Assembly: GCA_009777095.1 (NCBI GenBank)
Contig: WRMN01000003.1
Coordinates: 62,001-126,000, forward strand
Direction of reading: 5' to 3'
Origin: Bacteroidales bacterium
GTDB lineage: Bacteria; Bacteroidota; Bacteroidia; Bacteroidales; UBA932
DNA length: 64,000 nucleotides
Translations under genes and position numbers: made by a program
Shown: positions 38,187-47,860 of the stretch, one piece after another
Layout: each line of letters opens with the position of its first letter
How positions within the stretch are numbered: position 1 is the first letter of the stretch
Notes under the pieces: model-generated
Databases searched by the model: none
What the model was told of the DNA's origin: nothing
The model's input: only the letters and a program-made list of their open reading frames with translations

Positions 38187-40592
38187 TCACTCCTCCACCG
38201 TAAAATGTCCGGTAATGCTGTTGCCCTCATCGTCAACTAAGGTAAGGACGTGGCGGCCGGGGGAAGGAATTAACGGAAGTTGATGTTGGCTGGTAGTGCT
38301 GCCGATATACGCCTTGTCTAAGTGCCAATAAATCGTTGCAGCCGCCCGCCGATGCACTGCCTGCAAAATCATTCGGCCTATCGAACCGTCTAACTGCTTG
38401 GTCAGCACAATGCGGAAACCATTCTGCGGATACAGCAATTCCATGCTCCGCTGTGCAGCCGACTGCAAGCAGTCGGGGTGTACCGACGGCAGCTGCCTGT
38501 AGGAGTGACGCTTCGTTTTATAAAAATACTCCTGCGCAGGCGGCAGCACAAACCACGACTGAACAGTCATCATGTAAGGGTCTTCGCACTCGCTGGTTAC
38601 CCTGTACTTGCCTGTACGGTCTAAATGCACCTGAATATGATAGGGGCAGGGACGGCTTTCCAAGGCGGTATTCAGAATCCACGCCGTATCCGCATCGGCG
38701 CACAGGGAAGTTGCGCGGTGTCCGCTTTGGCGGCACAGCAACACTTGGGTCATCTCGTCGTAAGGCTGTCGGAACCAGCCTGTGGGCGGCAGTAAATTAA
38801 AGAGGTCGAAAAGCACAGGCGCGGCGGCAGTTACACCTGTGAGCATGGGACGTCCCTCTCCTGAGGCATTGCCTACCCATACGCCCACCGTGTAGTTCGG
38901 CGTAGTTCCTACAGCCCAGGCATCGCGGTTGCCGTAGCTGGTGCCTGTTTTCCAAGCCACCTTGCGCGATGAGGGGAAACGCCGCCACTCCTCCTCGCCC
39001 TCCGGACGGTTGACCTCTGCTAAAGCGTTCAATACCTGCCAGCAGGCCGCAGCGCTTAGCGCTGCATCGGAGGTGGGTTTATAATCAACAGGCAGCCATG
39101 AGGAGGTATCTTTCAAATTAATAACAGGCATTTGCCAATCCGAGACGCTGTACTGCCCGCTACGTGAAGCAAAGCGGTTGACCGTGCGCGCCATAGCGGC
39201 ATAAGCATTCGTTACGTCCCAAAGCGTAACCTCCGCTCCGCCCAGTATCAACGACAAGCCATAGTGCGAAGGCTCATATATAATGGTCGAAAAGCCCATC
39301 TTCCGCAGTAAAACATGAAAACGTTCTACGGTATAGTCCTGCAACAACAACACCGCAGGAATATTCAGCGAGCGCGCCAGCGCGGCATGTGCTTCTACTG
39401 CGCCGTCGTATGTTTTGCTGTAATTCTGCGGCACAAAGCCGTTAATGTAGGTAGGGACGTCAGACAAGAGCATGGACGGCAAGAGCGTACCCTCGTCGAG
39501 CATAGCCGCATAGAGGAAAGGCTTAATAATGCTGCCGGTACTTCGGGGCGCCGCGATGACGTCAACCTTTTCGCCTTGCTCGTTATTGGCGCGGTCGGTA
39601 ACATTTCCCACGTAGGCCAAGACCCTGCCCGTTTCGTTTTCCAAGATAACAGCAGCCACATTGTTTACCTTGTTCCCGCTCTGATGCAAGGCATGGCGGT
39701 TGACAACTTCCACCGCTCTCTGTTGCAAATGGTAACGAATGGTAGTAATGATTTCTTCGCCTCTATTGGTTTGCGCCAAGCGTTCCAAGAGGTGCGGCGC
39801 ATCGGCGGGCAAAGGCAGGGGTTTGTCGGGCAGTGGTTCTTCGCAGTATAGCGGCAGGTCGTCGGCGCTGAAGTAACCTTTGGCAGATAGCTTTTGCAGC
39901 AGGGCGTTCCGTTTGTTGAGCAGCTGTTCGCGGTTGCGCCCAGGGTGAATCAGCGAGGGCGTATTCGGCAGCACCGCCAGCATGGCCGCCTCCGCCCAGG
40001 ATAAATCAGCGGCTGCACGGCCAAAATAACGCCACGCCGCGGCGTCAATGCCCACCACATTGCCCCCGAAAGGCGCATGACGGGCATACAAGGCTAAAAT
40101 TTCTTTTTTTGAATAACGAAACTCTAAACGTAGTGCCAGAACAGCCTCTATCATCTTCTCAAAAACAGTGCGCGACTTGCCTTTACGCATCAGGCGCACG
40201 GTTTGCATGGAGATAGTGCTACCGCCTTCCACTATCTTTCCCTTTTGGACATTCTTCCACAAAGCGCGGCCAACAGCTATAGGGTCAATTCCGAGGTGAT
40301 AATAAAAACGTCTATCTTCAAAAGCTACCAACGCTTTGGCATATTTATCGGGCAGCGTACCGAAAGCGGGAAAACGCCACTGTCCGTCTGCGGCGATTTT
40401 AGCGCCCAATAAATAGCCGTCGGCGCTTTCTATCACCGTTGAAGCAGGCTCCTCATCAAAGGAAGATGGCAATAGCAGGAAACCCGCAAAGAGCAGCACT
40501 CCTGCTATTATCCATCGCTTTTGCCGCTTCGACAAGCGTTTAGTAAACTTCCACCGATTGACCTGTAGTATTGGCATAGATGGTATTGTCAT
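38187..40592 (-). CDS. pbpC: Penicillin-binding protein 1C
   Basis: Glycosyltransferase-51 (FEDRRFYYHLGIDP...GGSTISMQTVRLM) plus transpeptidase (RSTGSIIKPFLY, KTGTSYGNRDAWAVG) plus PBP1C C-terminal domain. Confidence 0.95.
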   Translation of the reverse strand: MTIPSMPILQVNRWKFTKRLSKRQKRWIIAGVLLFAGFLLLPSSFDEEPASTVIESADGYLLGAKIAADGQWRFPAFGTLPDKYAKALVAFEDRRFYYHLGIDPIAVGRALWKNVQKGKIVEGGSTISMQTVRLMRKGKSRTVFEKMIEAVLALRLEFRYSKKEILALYARHAPFGGNVVGIDAAAWRYFGRAAADLSWAEAAMLAVLPNTPSLIHPGRNREQLLNKRNALLQKLSAKGYFSADDLPLYCEEPLPDKPLPLPADAPHLLERLAQTNRGEEIITTIRYHLQQRAVEVVNRHALHQSGNKVNNVAAVILENETGRVLAYVGNVTDRANNEQGEKVDVIAAPRSTGSIIKPFLYAAMLDEGTLLPSMLLSDVPTYINGFVPQNYSKTYDGAVEAHAALARSLNIPAVLLLQDYTVERFHVLLRKMGFSTIIYEPSHYGLSLILGGAEVTLWDVTNAYAAMARTVNRFASRSGQYSVSDWQMPVINLKDTSSWLPVDYKPTSDAALSAAACWQVLNALAEVNRPEGEEEWRRFPSSRKVAWKTGTSYGNRDAWAVGTTPNYTVGVWVGNASGEGRPMLTGVTAAAPVLFDLFNLLPPTGWFRQPYDEMTQVLLCRQSGHRATSLCADADTAWILNTALESRPCPYHIQVHLDRTGKYRVTSECEDPYMMTVQSWFVLPPAQEYFYKTKRHSYRQLPSVHPDCLQSAAQRSMELLYPQNGFRIVLTKQLDGSIGRMILQAVHRRAAATIYWHLDKAYIGSTTSQHQLPLIPSPGRHVLTLVDDEGNSITGHFTVEE

Positions 40593-43500
40593 ACATAGCC
40601 TCGCAAGCCACGGCAGGTAGATAAAATTTACCGATATAAGCAGCGCGTAATTTCACTTTCACGGTCAAAGAATTGCCTCTCCGCAGGTCGAAGTACGAGA
40701 ACACGCGGTCATCTCGAATATCGCGGTAAGTTACGCCGTCGTTGCGGTCTTCATCTTCGAGGCGGTTTTCGGTAATTTCCCAACCTGAGGGGAAAATCTG
40801 GGTCAGCGCTAAGTTACTGTAGTGGCCGCGTTGTCCCGGATTGGATATTCTTACTTCGGCATAAAAGTCTGTACCCTGCGGCAAGCGGCTTACATCAATA
40901 CTGCGTTCGTTATTATCCATATAGCGAACCGTCAATTTCAGGTCTTTTTCGGAAGCGACTTCTTCGCCTTGAATCGGAACGCCTTTAGCCGTCAGGCGTA
41001 CAAAGAGGGTTGCTTCGGCCTTATTGTCGAACTTCAGGTTCACCGTACCTTCCCTGCTGCCCAAATCAATATTCCACACCGATTTTTTACTGCTTACCGT
41101 CTCTGTTTTGCCATTGCCCACCGTATAGGCAAAACTTAATCCCGAAGTTTCGCTAAGAGCAAATTTCGATATGCCCATCAAACAATAGGCTGTAGTTTGC
41201 GTCCCCAGCCAGTAATCGCTGCTCAAGGCTTTGGATATGCGTTGCGCTATTATGAAGGCTTTTTCTTTCAGCCCCAATAAAGTAAGAATATCCAAGGTAA
41301 TAGCATCATCGCGGTCGGGCGAACCGTAGGTATTGGAAGATCCATTATAACTGCTTTTAGTTTCTACCGACAAGTCTTCAATAATTTTCTTTCCCGCCTC
41401 GGGCTGACCTGCTAAGGCATAAGCGCCCGCCAGCATCCACTTGGCCTGTATCGACAAATCGCTGCGTTCTTTCAGTCGGTTCATGGCGCCTAATTCCTGT
41501 TTTTTGGCTAAAGCCAACACATACAAACGGTAGGCCTGCACTAAGTCATTCTGGTTATATCCGTAGCGGTTATCATCGGTAGAGGCGCTCCAGTTGCGGG
41601 CGGCTTTCTGCTGATAGCTAATCCAGTTGTCTTTCATATTGCCTGGAATCTTGTAGCCCTTGCGTTCGGCTTCCATCAGGAAATGCCCTGCATAGTTGTT
41701 GGTCCACTCGCAGCCGTAGCCTGTGCCGCCCGGCCAGTAGCTGAAGCTGCCGTCTGATTTAACGAAGTAGGTAAGGCGTTTCAGCGCCGCTTCAACATTC
41801 TTCTTCATCAGTTCCTTCATACTGTTGGGCATGTCCACCACATCGCCCAAATACAACTGCGGGAACACCGACGAGGTGGTTTGTTCCAAGCAGCCGTGCG
41901 GGTAAGCTATCAAGTATTGTAAGCGGGTGCCTAAGTTTATCGGCGGAATGCTCGATACTTCCAACTGCATGGTATTAGTGCCTTCCATGCCCGGCGTTTT
42001 CAGCGCAAAGGAGGTCGATTGATTAGCGGATACAATCTTTTCATCGGAAACAATTACAGGCGGATTGGCAGCCCGCACATCTATTTCTATAGTATTTTCA
42101 GCGCGTTCGCTGCCCGATGTAGCTATTATTTTCACACGTGCAATACCTAATTTATTTTTCACCTTGAGTTTGAACCTCACCATTTCGTCTCCTGTTTCTT
42201 TAAAAGTAAGATTACGGTTAGTGCCGTCTAAAGGCTCGAACATATCATCGAGTTTCAGTTCTATTTTTACGTCTTTCACCTGTTTTTCCATAGCAAAAAT
42301 GGTCGCAGGGAGGGTTACTTCTTCTCCCGGACCCAACACGCGCGGCAAGGTAGCCTGCACCATCAGGGGACTGCGCACCGGAACGGTCTTTTCGCTATTT
42401 CCGTAAGCCTGTCCGTTACCGCCTACCAACATCACGCGAACAGAGCCTACATAGTTGTTGATAGTGAAATTATGACTGTTGGTTTTACCGCCTTTCAGGG
42501 TAAAGGGGCCTGCAAATTTCACCACAGGTTTAAAGCGGTTGGCCTTTTCGCCGCCTTTCTTTCCGTCCATTTCATCGCCGCCGCCTATGGCAAATAACTG
42601 TTCGATTTTTCCACCGTAAGCGCCCAGTACATAATTGTATAAATCCCAAGTACGCACGCCCAGCGCCTCGCGTTGGAAGAAATGTTCCCACAGGTCGGGC
42701 GTTTTGAAGCGGGTAAGGTCAAGAAGGCCTTCGTCCACAATAGCTAAGGTGTAGGTCATATCCTTGCCTTTGCTTTCTTTCACTTTCACGGTGAATGACT
42801 GCTCGGGACGAAATACGTCTGGGGCGTTAATTTCCGGCGCTAAACGGGTAGCAGGGTCTTCCACCATCAAAGGAATCACGCCGTATAAACGCATCGGAAG
42901 GTCGTTTTTGGTTTGTCGGTGAGGTTGTATTAAGGCGATATAGATATAAGCGTTAGGCGTCATTTCGGCAGTAGCGGTCAATTCCACCTTGGTTTCATCG
43001 CCCTTGCAATCCATGCGGGTAGATGAAAGTACGCGGGAACCGTTTTCCACTGTTACCAACAGTTTGGCTCCGGCGGTTGACGGCACTGTAACCGTTACCT
43101 TTTCGCCTACGTTATATTTGTCTTTATCGGTACGGAAGGAAAGTACGGAAACGCCTGCGCTGCTGTTATCGTCGCCGCGGCCGTAGCCCCACCAGTCGAT
43201 ATACATCTTTTGCACGGTACTGTGTCCGCTCTGCGGGTCGGTTACTTTCACCAAGAAAAGTCCCCAATCGGGATAGGTCAATTTGTAACTCACCGAGCCT
43301 ATGCCGTTGGCATTGGTAGTTATCTTAGTGGAATATACTTCGTTATCATAAATCCTGTAAGCATAATCGGCCAGACTGCCGTCGGACGAAAACCACCACC
43401 ACGACCATTCGGAGCGGTAAATCGAAACATCTAAGGCACGTTTCAGCGGCTTGCCGTCAGCGTCTAAGGTTACCACTTCAAACAACTGGTCTTTACCAGT

Positions 43501-46050
43501 TTCCAATCGGTTGTAATAACCAATTCCCTTAGGCATTTTTAGCCCCACAAAGGAACTGTAAGGATAAACATCTACCGAAAAATTATCGGTACTGAACTCG
43601 CCGCCTTCCTCAAACACGCGCACAGCAATAGAAGCCCGCAGTTTACCGGAATATTCGTCGCTCTCATTTATCGGAATATTGAAATTCATATTGCCGTTTT
43701 CGTTCAACCGTCCCGAACGTTCCATTTCCTCGCTGCCGCCAAAACGTTTGGTAACGTCATCGAATATATAATCCTGATAGCCTTTGAAGGTCGTACGTAC
43801 AGGATTTAAGCGCACGGTTATATCTGCCTCATTGCCGTTTGTAGGCGCGCCGTGCAGCCATTTGGCGTTGATAGTACCGCTGACGGCCTGCCCTGCCTGC
43901 ACAGGGTCATGGTCGAGTTTAGTATCTATCTTTAAGCGGTTAGGTTTCACGGTAGCTACACGCAAAGATTTGCTGAAGGTTACTCCGCCCACTTTCGCGT
44001 AGGCATTCCAGTTACCCGTAGGCGCATCATCGTCGGTAGGGCAGGCAAAGCTGTAGAAGCCGTTTTGGCCTTCGGTGCGCACCTGTTTATACACCAACTG
44101 ATTTTGCACATTATACAACTCAAAAGTTACAGGGTGATTTTCGGGCAGGCGGTTGGCGCGGTCTTCCATCACAAAGGTCAGGAATAAAGTGTCGCCTGGG
44201 CGCCACACGCCGCGTTCTCCGTAGATAAAGCCTTTCAAACCGTTTTCTACCGAAGTTCCCGACACGTCGAAAGTACTTAGCGAAAGCGACTGTTCATCGG
44301 TAATCCGCAGGTAGCTTTTTTGCGCCCCGTCCTGCCCCATAAGCACGTGCGGACTTTCTTTCAGTTCCAACTGCACCACGCCGTTACTTCCTGTAGAGCC
44401 TTCACCTATTTTTTGCTGCTGGTAGTTGTAAAACACTATTTTCACACCGCTCATAGGCTCGGCAGTAACTAAGTTAGTGGCAAATACCAAGTAATTACGG
44501 TCATTCCCCCGCTTAACAACCAATCCTATGTCGGAAGCTAAGATATTTTGCGAAACAAAACGCTTGCCGCGGTAATAATAATCGGAGCAGGGGTCATCTG
44601 ATGTATAATAGTAATCGTAGTCATCGTCATAATAATAATACGTATTGTGGTAATCATCTTTGGGCAATTCATCGTCTATATTCTCCGTCATATAGTTTTC
44701 ATCTATATCCTGTTCAGCGCTGGCGCAAGTCGAGTATAAAGAATAATTTTTGTTGAATTTAATTTTCACTGTATAGATAGCTCCCGGCTCAGGCGCAATA
44801 ATTGATGAGAGGTCAATAGAGAAAGTATTCCACTGGCGTAAATCGAGCGACTTATTTGTCTTAAGACTGATAGTTTTCTTCGCTATTGGGCGGGCTACCC
44901 TGCGCAGTTCCCTTTCGCCGTCAAGGTTATTTACTTGCAGGAATTGCAGTACATTATTCTCATAAGTACGGTATATCAACACATCTACAGCCCTCAGATT
45001 TACTGATTTGAAAGGAAGTTGAAGCCCCGAAGAGTTGGGCATGATTACTCCCTTGCTCAGCAACTGAACCTCAGGTTTCATTTCTTCAAAATACAAACGC
45101 TCCGTATAGTTCTCGGCTAAAGCATTGCCGTCCTTGCTTTTCAGGCCTTCGCGTATAAGCAGGGTTTCGGCTTTATTAGGCTTGTAAGGCAAAAAAATCG
45201 TCAGTTTGTTGCCTGTGGTGGTGAAACGCAGTCGGTCAATATCGCCCACTTCAATGTAGGAAGCATATTTTTGCTTGGCATCAAGGGGATAGGAGAAGAA
45301 ACAATCCACACTGTTATTATCTTGATTTACGTGTATGCTCAACACCTGAAATGTTCCTTTTATCGGCACTTCAATGGTATCGGTTTTCTTATAATCGTAA
45401 CCTATGGACTTGCCGTTCCATTTCAGCAGCAGGTTGTAGGCCTTGTCGGCGGGCTTCAGATGGTCGATGGTAAAGGTGTGGTAATAATTTGCATGCTCCC
45501 AGCGCACGGCAACTTTCTTACCGTCCGCCTCGGCTTCGAGCAATGCTTCTATTTTGGCGTCTTCCACAAAATCGGCAGGCCGCACCTCTCCCTGAAGGTA
45601 AAACTCAATGGCGTCAGTATCCTCATGCAGGCGCAATCCATCAACTGTATAGTTAAAAGAAGGCGCTATGGTAGAAAAATAAAAGGTAAACTTCCTATCA
45701 TTGCCCTTAGCCTCAGGATATAAAGTCGATACATCGAATACCACCTTATATTCCGTGCCGCTTTTTAACTGCTTGGTCGGTTTAAAGCCAATAGTAGCCG
45801 CATCTTCCCAAAAGACATTCCCTTCGACTGAAGGTGAAATTTTGAAGATATTCTTAATTAAATCATTAGCATTTTCATTAGGGAGAAAACTTGCTGCCAA
45901 ACGCACTTTGACAGTTGCATTAATAGACACTACGCCGCCTGTACAGGCTTCGATGTAAGGGTTTGATTCCTGTTTGCTTTTAGTTTCGCCGCAGGCGCCC
46001 AATTGCAGCAGTAAGGCCGCCGCTATGGTCAGGTACAGAACATTTTTCAT
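40540..46050 (-). CDS. Alpha-2-macroglobulin family lipoprotein with intact thioester motif
   Basis: 1836 aa, lipobox LLQLGACGE, MG domains, thioester PHGCLEQTTSS, C-terminal bacterial A2M domains; 53-bp overlap with pbpC. Confidence 0.95.
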   Translation of the reverse strand: MKNVLYLTIAAALLLQLGACGETKSKQESNPYIEACTGGVVSINATVKVRLAASFLPNENANDLIKNIFKISPSVEGNVFWEDAATIGFKPTKQLKSGTEYKVVFDVSTLYPEAKGNDRKFTFYFSTIAPSFNYTVDGLRLHEDTDAIEFYLQGEVRPADFVEDAKIEALLEAEADGKKVAVRWEHANYYHTFTIDHLKPADKAYNLLLKWNGKSIGYDYKKTDTIEVPIKGTFQVLSIHVNQDNNSVDCFFSYPLDAKQKYASYIEVGDIDRLRFTTTGNKLTIFLPYKPNKAETLLIREGLKSKDGNALAENYTERLYFEEMKPEVQLLSKGVIMPNSSGLQLPFKSVNLRAVDVLIYRTYENNVLQFLQVNNLDGERELRRVARPIAKKTISLKTNKSLDLRQWNTFSIDLSSIIAPEPGAIYTVKIKFNKNYSLYSTCASAEQDIDENYMTENIDDELPKDDYHNTYYYYDDDYDYYYTSDDPCSDYYYRGKRFVSQNILASDIGLVVKRGNDRNYLVFATNLVTAEPMSGVKIVFYNYQQQKIGEGSTGSNGVVQLELKESPHVLMGQDGAQKSYLRITDEQSLSLSTFDVSGTSVENGLKGFIYGERGVWRPGDTLFLTFVMEDRANRLPENHPVTFELYNVQNQLVYKQVRTEGQNGFYSFACPTDDDAPTGNWNAYAKVGGVTFSKSLRVATVKPNRLKIDTKLDHDPVQAGQAVSGTINAKWLHGAPTNGNEADITVRLNPVRTTFKGYQDYIFDDVTKRFGGSEEMERSGRLNENGNMNFNIPINESDEYSGKLRASIAVRVFEEGGEFSTDNFSVDVYPYSSFVGLKMPKGIGYYNRLETGKDQLFEVVTLDADGKPLKRALDVSIYRSEWSWWWFSSDGSLADYAYRIYDNEVYSTKITTNANGIGSVSYKLTYPDWGLFLVKVTDPQSGHSTVQKMYIDWWGYGRGDDNSSAGVSVLSFRTDKDKYNVGEKVTVTVPSTAGAKLLVTVENGSRVLSSTRMDCKGDETKVELTATAEMTPNAYIYIALIQPHRQTKNDLPMRLYGVIPLMVEDPATRLAPEINAPDVFRPEQSFTVKVKESKGKDMTYTLAIVDEGLLDLTRFKTPDLWEHFFQREALGVRTWDLYNYVLGAYGGKIEQLFAIGGGDEMDGKKGGEKANRFKPVVKFAGPFTLKGGKTNSHNFTINNYVGSVRVMLVGGNGQAYGNSEKTVPVRSPLMVQATLPRVLGPGEEVTLPATIFAMEKQVKDVKIELKLDDMFEPLDGTNRNLTFKETGDEMVRFKLKVKNKLGIARVKIIATSGSERAENTIEIDVRAANPPVIVSDEKIVSANQSTSFALKTPGMEGTNTMQLEVSSIPPINLGTRLQYLIAYPHGCLEQTTSSVFPQLYLGDVVDMPNSMKELMKKNVEAALKRLTYFVKSDGSFSYWPGGTGYGCEWTNNYAGHFLMEAERKGYKIPGNMKDNWISYQQKAARNWSASTDDNRYGYNQNDLVQAYRLYVLALAKKQELGAMNRLKERSDLSIQAKWMLAGAYALAGQPEAGKKIIEDLSVETKSSYNGSSNTYGSPDRDDAITLDILTLLGLKEKAFIIAQRISKALSSDYWLGTQTTAYCLMGISKFALSETSGLSFAYTVGNGKTETVSSKKSVWNIDLGSREGTVNLKFDNKAEATLFVRLTAKGVPIQGEEVASEKDLKLTVRYMDNNERSIDVSRLPQGTDFYAEVRISNPGQRGHYSNLALTQIFPSGWEITENRLEDEDRNDGVTYRDIRDDRVFSYFDLRRGNSLTVKVKLRAAYIGKFYLPAVACEAMYDNTIYANTTGQSVEVY

Positions 46051-46204
46051 AAATTTATGATTAAATAATTATTATTTGTAATTTTGTATGTATAAGAGTC
46101 ATGTTTTTGTAAAATTCCATAAAACATACAAAAATAAGTTTATTAATTGATTTTTTCAAACGGGTAGAAAAAAATTATTAACAGGGTATTAACTATATTA
46201 TTTC

Positions 46205-47509
46205 TCAACCGTTTTCAATACAAAATACGGCATATAATGGCACAGATTTTATATTATTTTCAAAGCCAAAATTCTTTTGTGAAATGCGGATTGCGTAAGG
46301 CGAATTATATTTCTTTGTAAATAACGCCATACTGCCACTTCGGGTTCGCAAACCTTTTTTTACCTCCACAGGAATGACGTCAACATTGTCTTGAAAAACA
46401 AAATCTATTTCGGCGGTTTCTTCGCTTTTCCAATAATGCAAAGGTATAGAATTTGCTATAAATGCCTGCGCTACATAATTTTCTGCAATCGCACCCATAA
46501 AAATATTATTGGTTTCGATAGAATTTAAAATCATTTGCGGCGGAAAGCCCGAAAGCATTGTAAGCATTCCCACGTCGCTCATATAAAGTTTGAAATCAGG
46601 AAAATATTGATACGCTTTTATCGGAATAAAACCTTGTTCTATCTTTTGGCACTTCAATATTATGCCTGCCTGTTGCAACCAATCTATCGCCACTCCGAAA
46701 ATAGTTGCTGTACCGCCCTTTTGCACAATTTTGTACTGAAATTTGCGGTTTTCTTTTGCCAATTGTGCAGGGATTGAATCGTAACACGCTTTGATTTTCA
46801 CGCTTGTGGCAGGGTCGGCATATTTTGCCATATCGGCAATATATTCATTTACAATTTTTGCTTGTGGATTTTTTATTGTCAAAAAACTATTGCTTTGCAA
46901 AAAATCAGTAATCACTTCGGGCATTCCGCCAACAATGCAATAATGATTGTAGAGTTCCAAAGCCAATTTATGAATTGTTTCGGGCAACGGTTCCAATCTT
47001 GCGTAATGCTCTCTAATCATTTCTACCAACTTTTCTCGTCCCAACGCCCAAAGAAATTCTTCGAAATCAAAAGGATACATATTAGCTTCCTCAACTTTTC
47101 CGACAGGGAATGAATATTTTTCGCGATTTACTGCCACACCAAGCAAAGAACCTGCTGCTACAATGTGATATTGCGGCGCTTGCTCGCAAAAATACTTCAA
47201 CGAGGTTAAAGCCCTTTCACTTGCCTGAATTTCGTCAAGAAAAAGTAATGTTTCGCCTGCAATAATACGTTGTTCGGTATGCGATTCCAAACGCTGAATT
47301 AAATACGAAGGCTCAATATTGCCTTCAAAAACTTCCCGAATTACAGGGTTAGTTTCGAGGTTGATATAAACAAGATTTGAAAAATACGTATTACCAAATT
47401 CGTTGATAATGTATGTTTTACCAATTTGTCTTGCACCATTTACAATCAATGGTTTGCGGTTTCTACTGTCTTTCCACCCAACAAGAGCGCCAGTGATTTT
47501 TCGTTTCAT
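46205..47509 (-). CDS. ATP-binding protein, AAA_14/DUF4143 family
   Basis: GARQIGKTYIINEFG Walker A, LLFLDEIQASERAL Walker B, C-terminal DUF4143 nuclease-like (HYWKSEETAEIDFVFQDNVDVIPVEVKKG). Confidence 0.92.
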   Translation of the reverse strand: MKRKITGALVGWKDSRNRKPLIVNGARQIGKTYIINEFGNTYFSNLVYINLETNPVIREVFEGNIEPSYLIQRLESHTEQRIIAGETLLFLDEIQASERALTSLKYFCEQAPQYHIVAAGSLLGVAVNREKYSFPVGKVEEANMYPFDFEEFLWALGREKLVEMIREHYARLEPLPETIHKLALELYNHYCIVGGMPEVITDFLQSNSFLTIKNPQAKIVNEYIADMAKYADPATSVKIKACYDSIPAQLAKENRKFQYKIVQKGGTATIFGVAIDWLQQAGIILKCQKIEQGFIPIKAYQYFPDFKLYMSDVGMLTMLSGFPPQMILNSIETNNIFMGAIAENYVAQAFIANSIPLHYWKSEETAEIDFVFQDNVDVIPVEVKKGLRTRSGSMALFTKKYNSPYAIRISQKNFGFENNIKSVPLYAVFCIENG

Positions 47510-47533
47510 ACGAGTAAAATTTCTTGCAAAGGT

Positions 47534-47585
47534 ACTAAAAAGTACGGAAAAGTCAAAATATTTTGACTTTTCCGTACTTTTTAGT
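47534..47585. repeat. 52-bp perfect palindrome
   Basis: actaaaaagtacggaaaagtcaaaat|attttgacttttccgtactttttagt. Confidence 0.9.
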
Positions 47586-47629
47586 TGTTAGTTATTCATT
47601 GCTGATGTGCGAGTATGCGATGTGCGACA

Positions 47630-47860
47630 TGCGATTACAAGCTCCGTAAGGAGCGAAACGTGGATAACCCCATGCAAGCGAAGCGAAGCTCGGGGCTAAT
47701 GACAAGCCGCCTCGTCTCGCGCGGAGCAACTACGCTTTTTCAAGGCAAAGGCTCTACTCCGCGCGAAAGGCAGGGGCGGTTCGTATAGCCGCAGGTTACG
47801 CTTCGCTTACCTGCGGTTATCCATATAAAAGTCCTGTCGGACTTTGCTCGGGGTTGGTTA
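47630..47860. repeat. Multi-hairpin non-coding repeat block
   Basis: ctccgtaaggag; ccccatg...cgggg; tcgcgcggag...ctccgcgcga; atagccgcaggt...acctgcggttat; aaagtcc-tgtc-ggacttt. Confidence 0.6.

Noticed and set aside
38336-40412. Plus-strand ORFs of 154, 178 and 69 aa opposite pbpC
   Set aside because: Antisense to a clearly conserved pbpC; no independent signals.
40540-40592. 53-bp overlap of pbpC and alpha-2-macroglobulin genes as a frameshift or fusion
   Set aside because: Both proteins have complete ends; overlap is consistent with translational coupling of the common pbpC/A2M pair.
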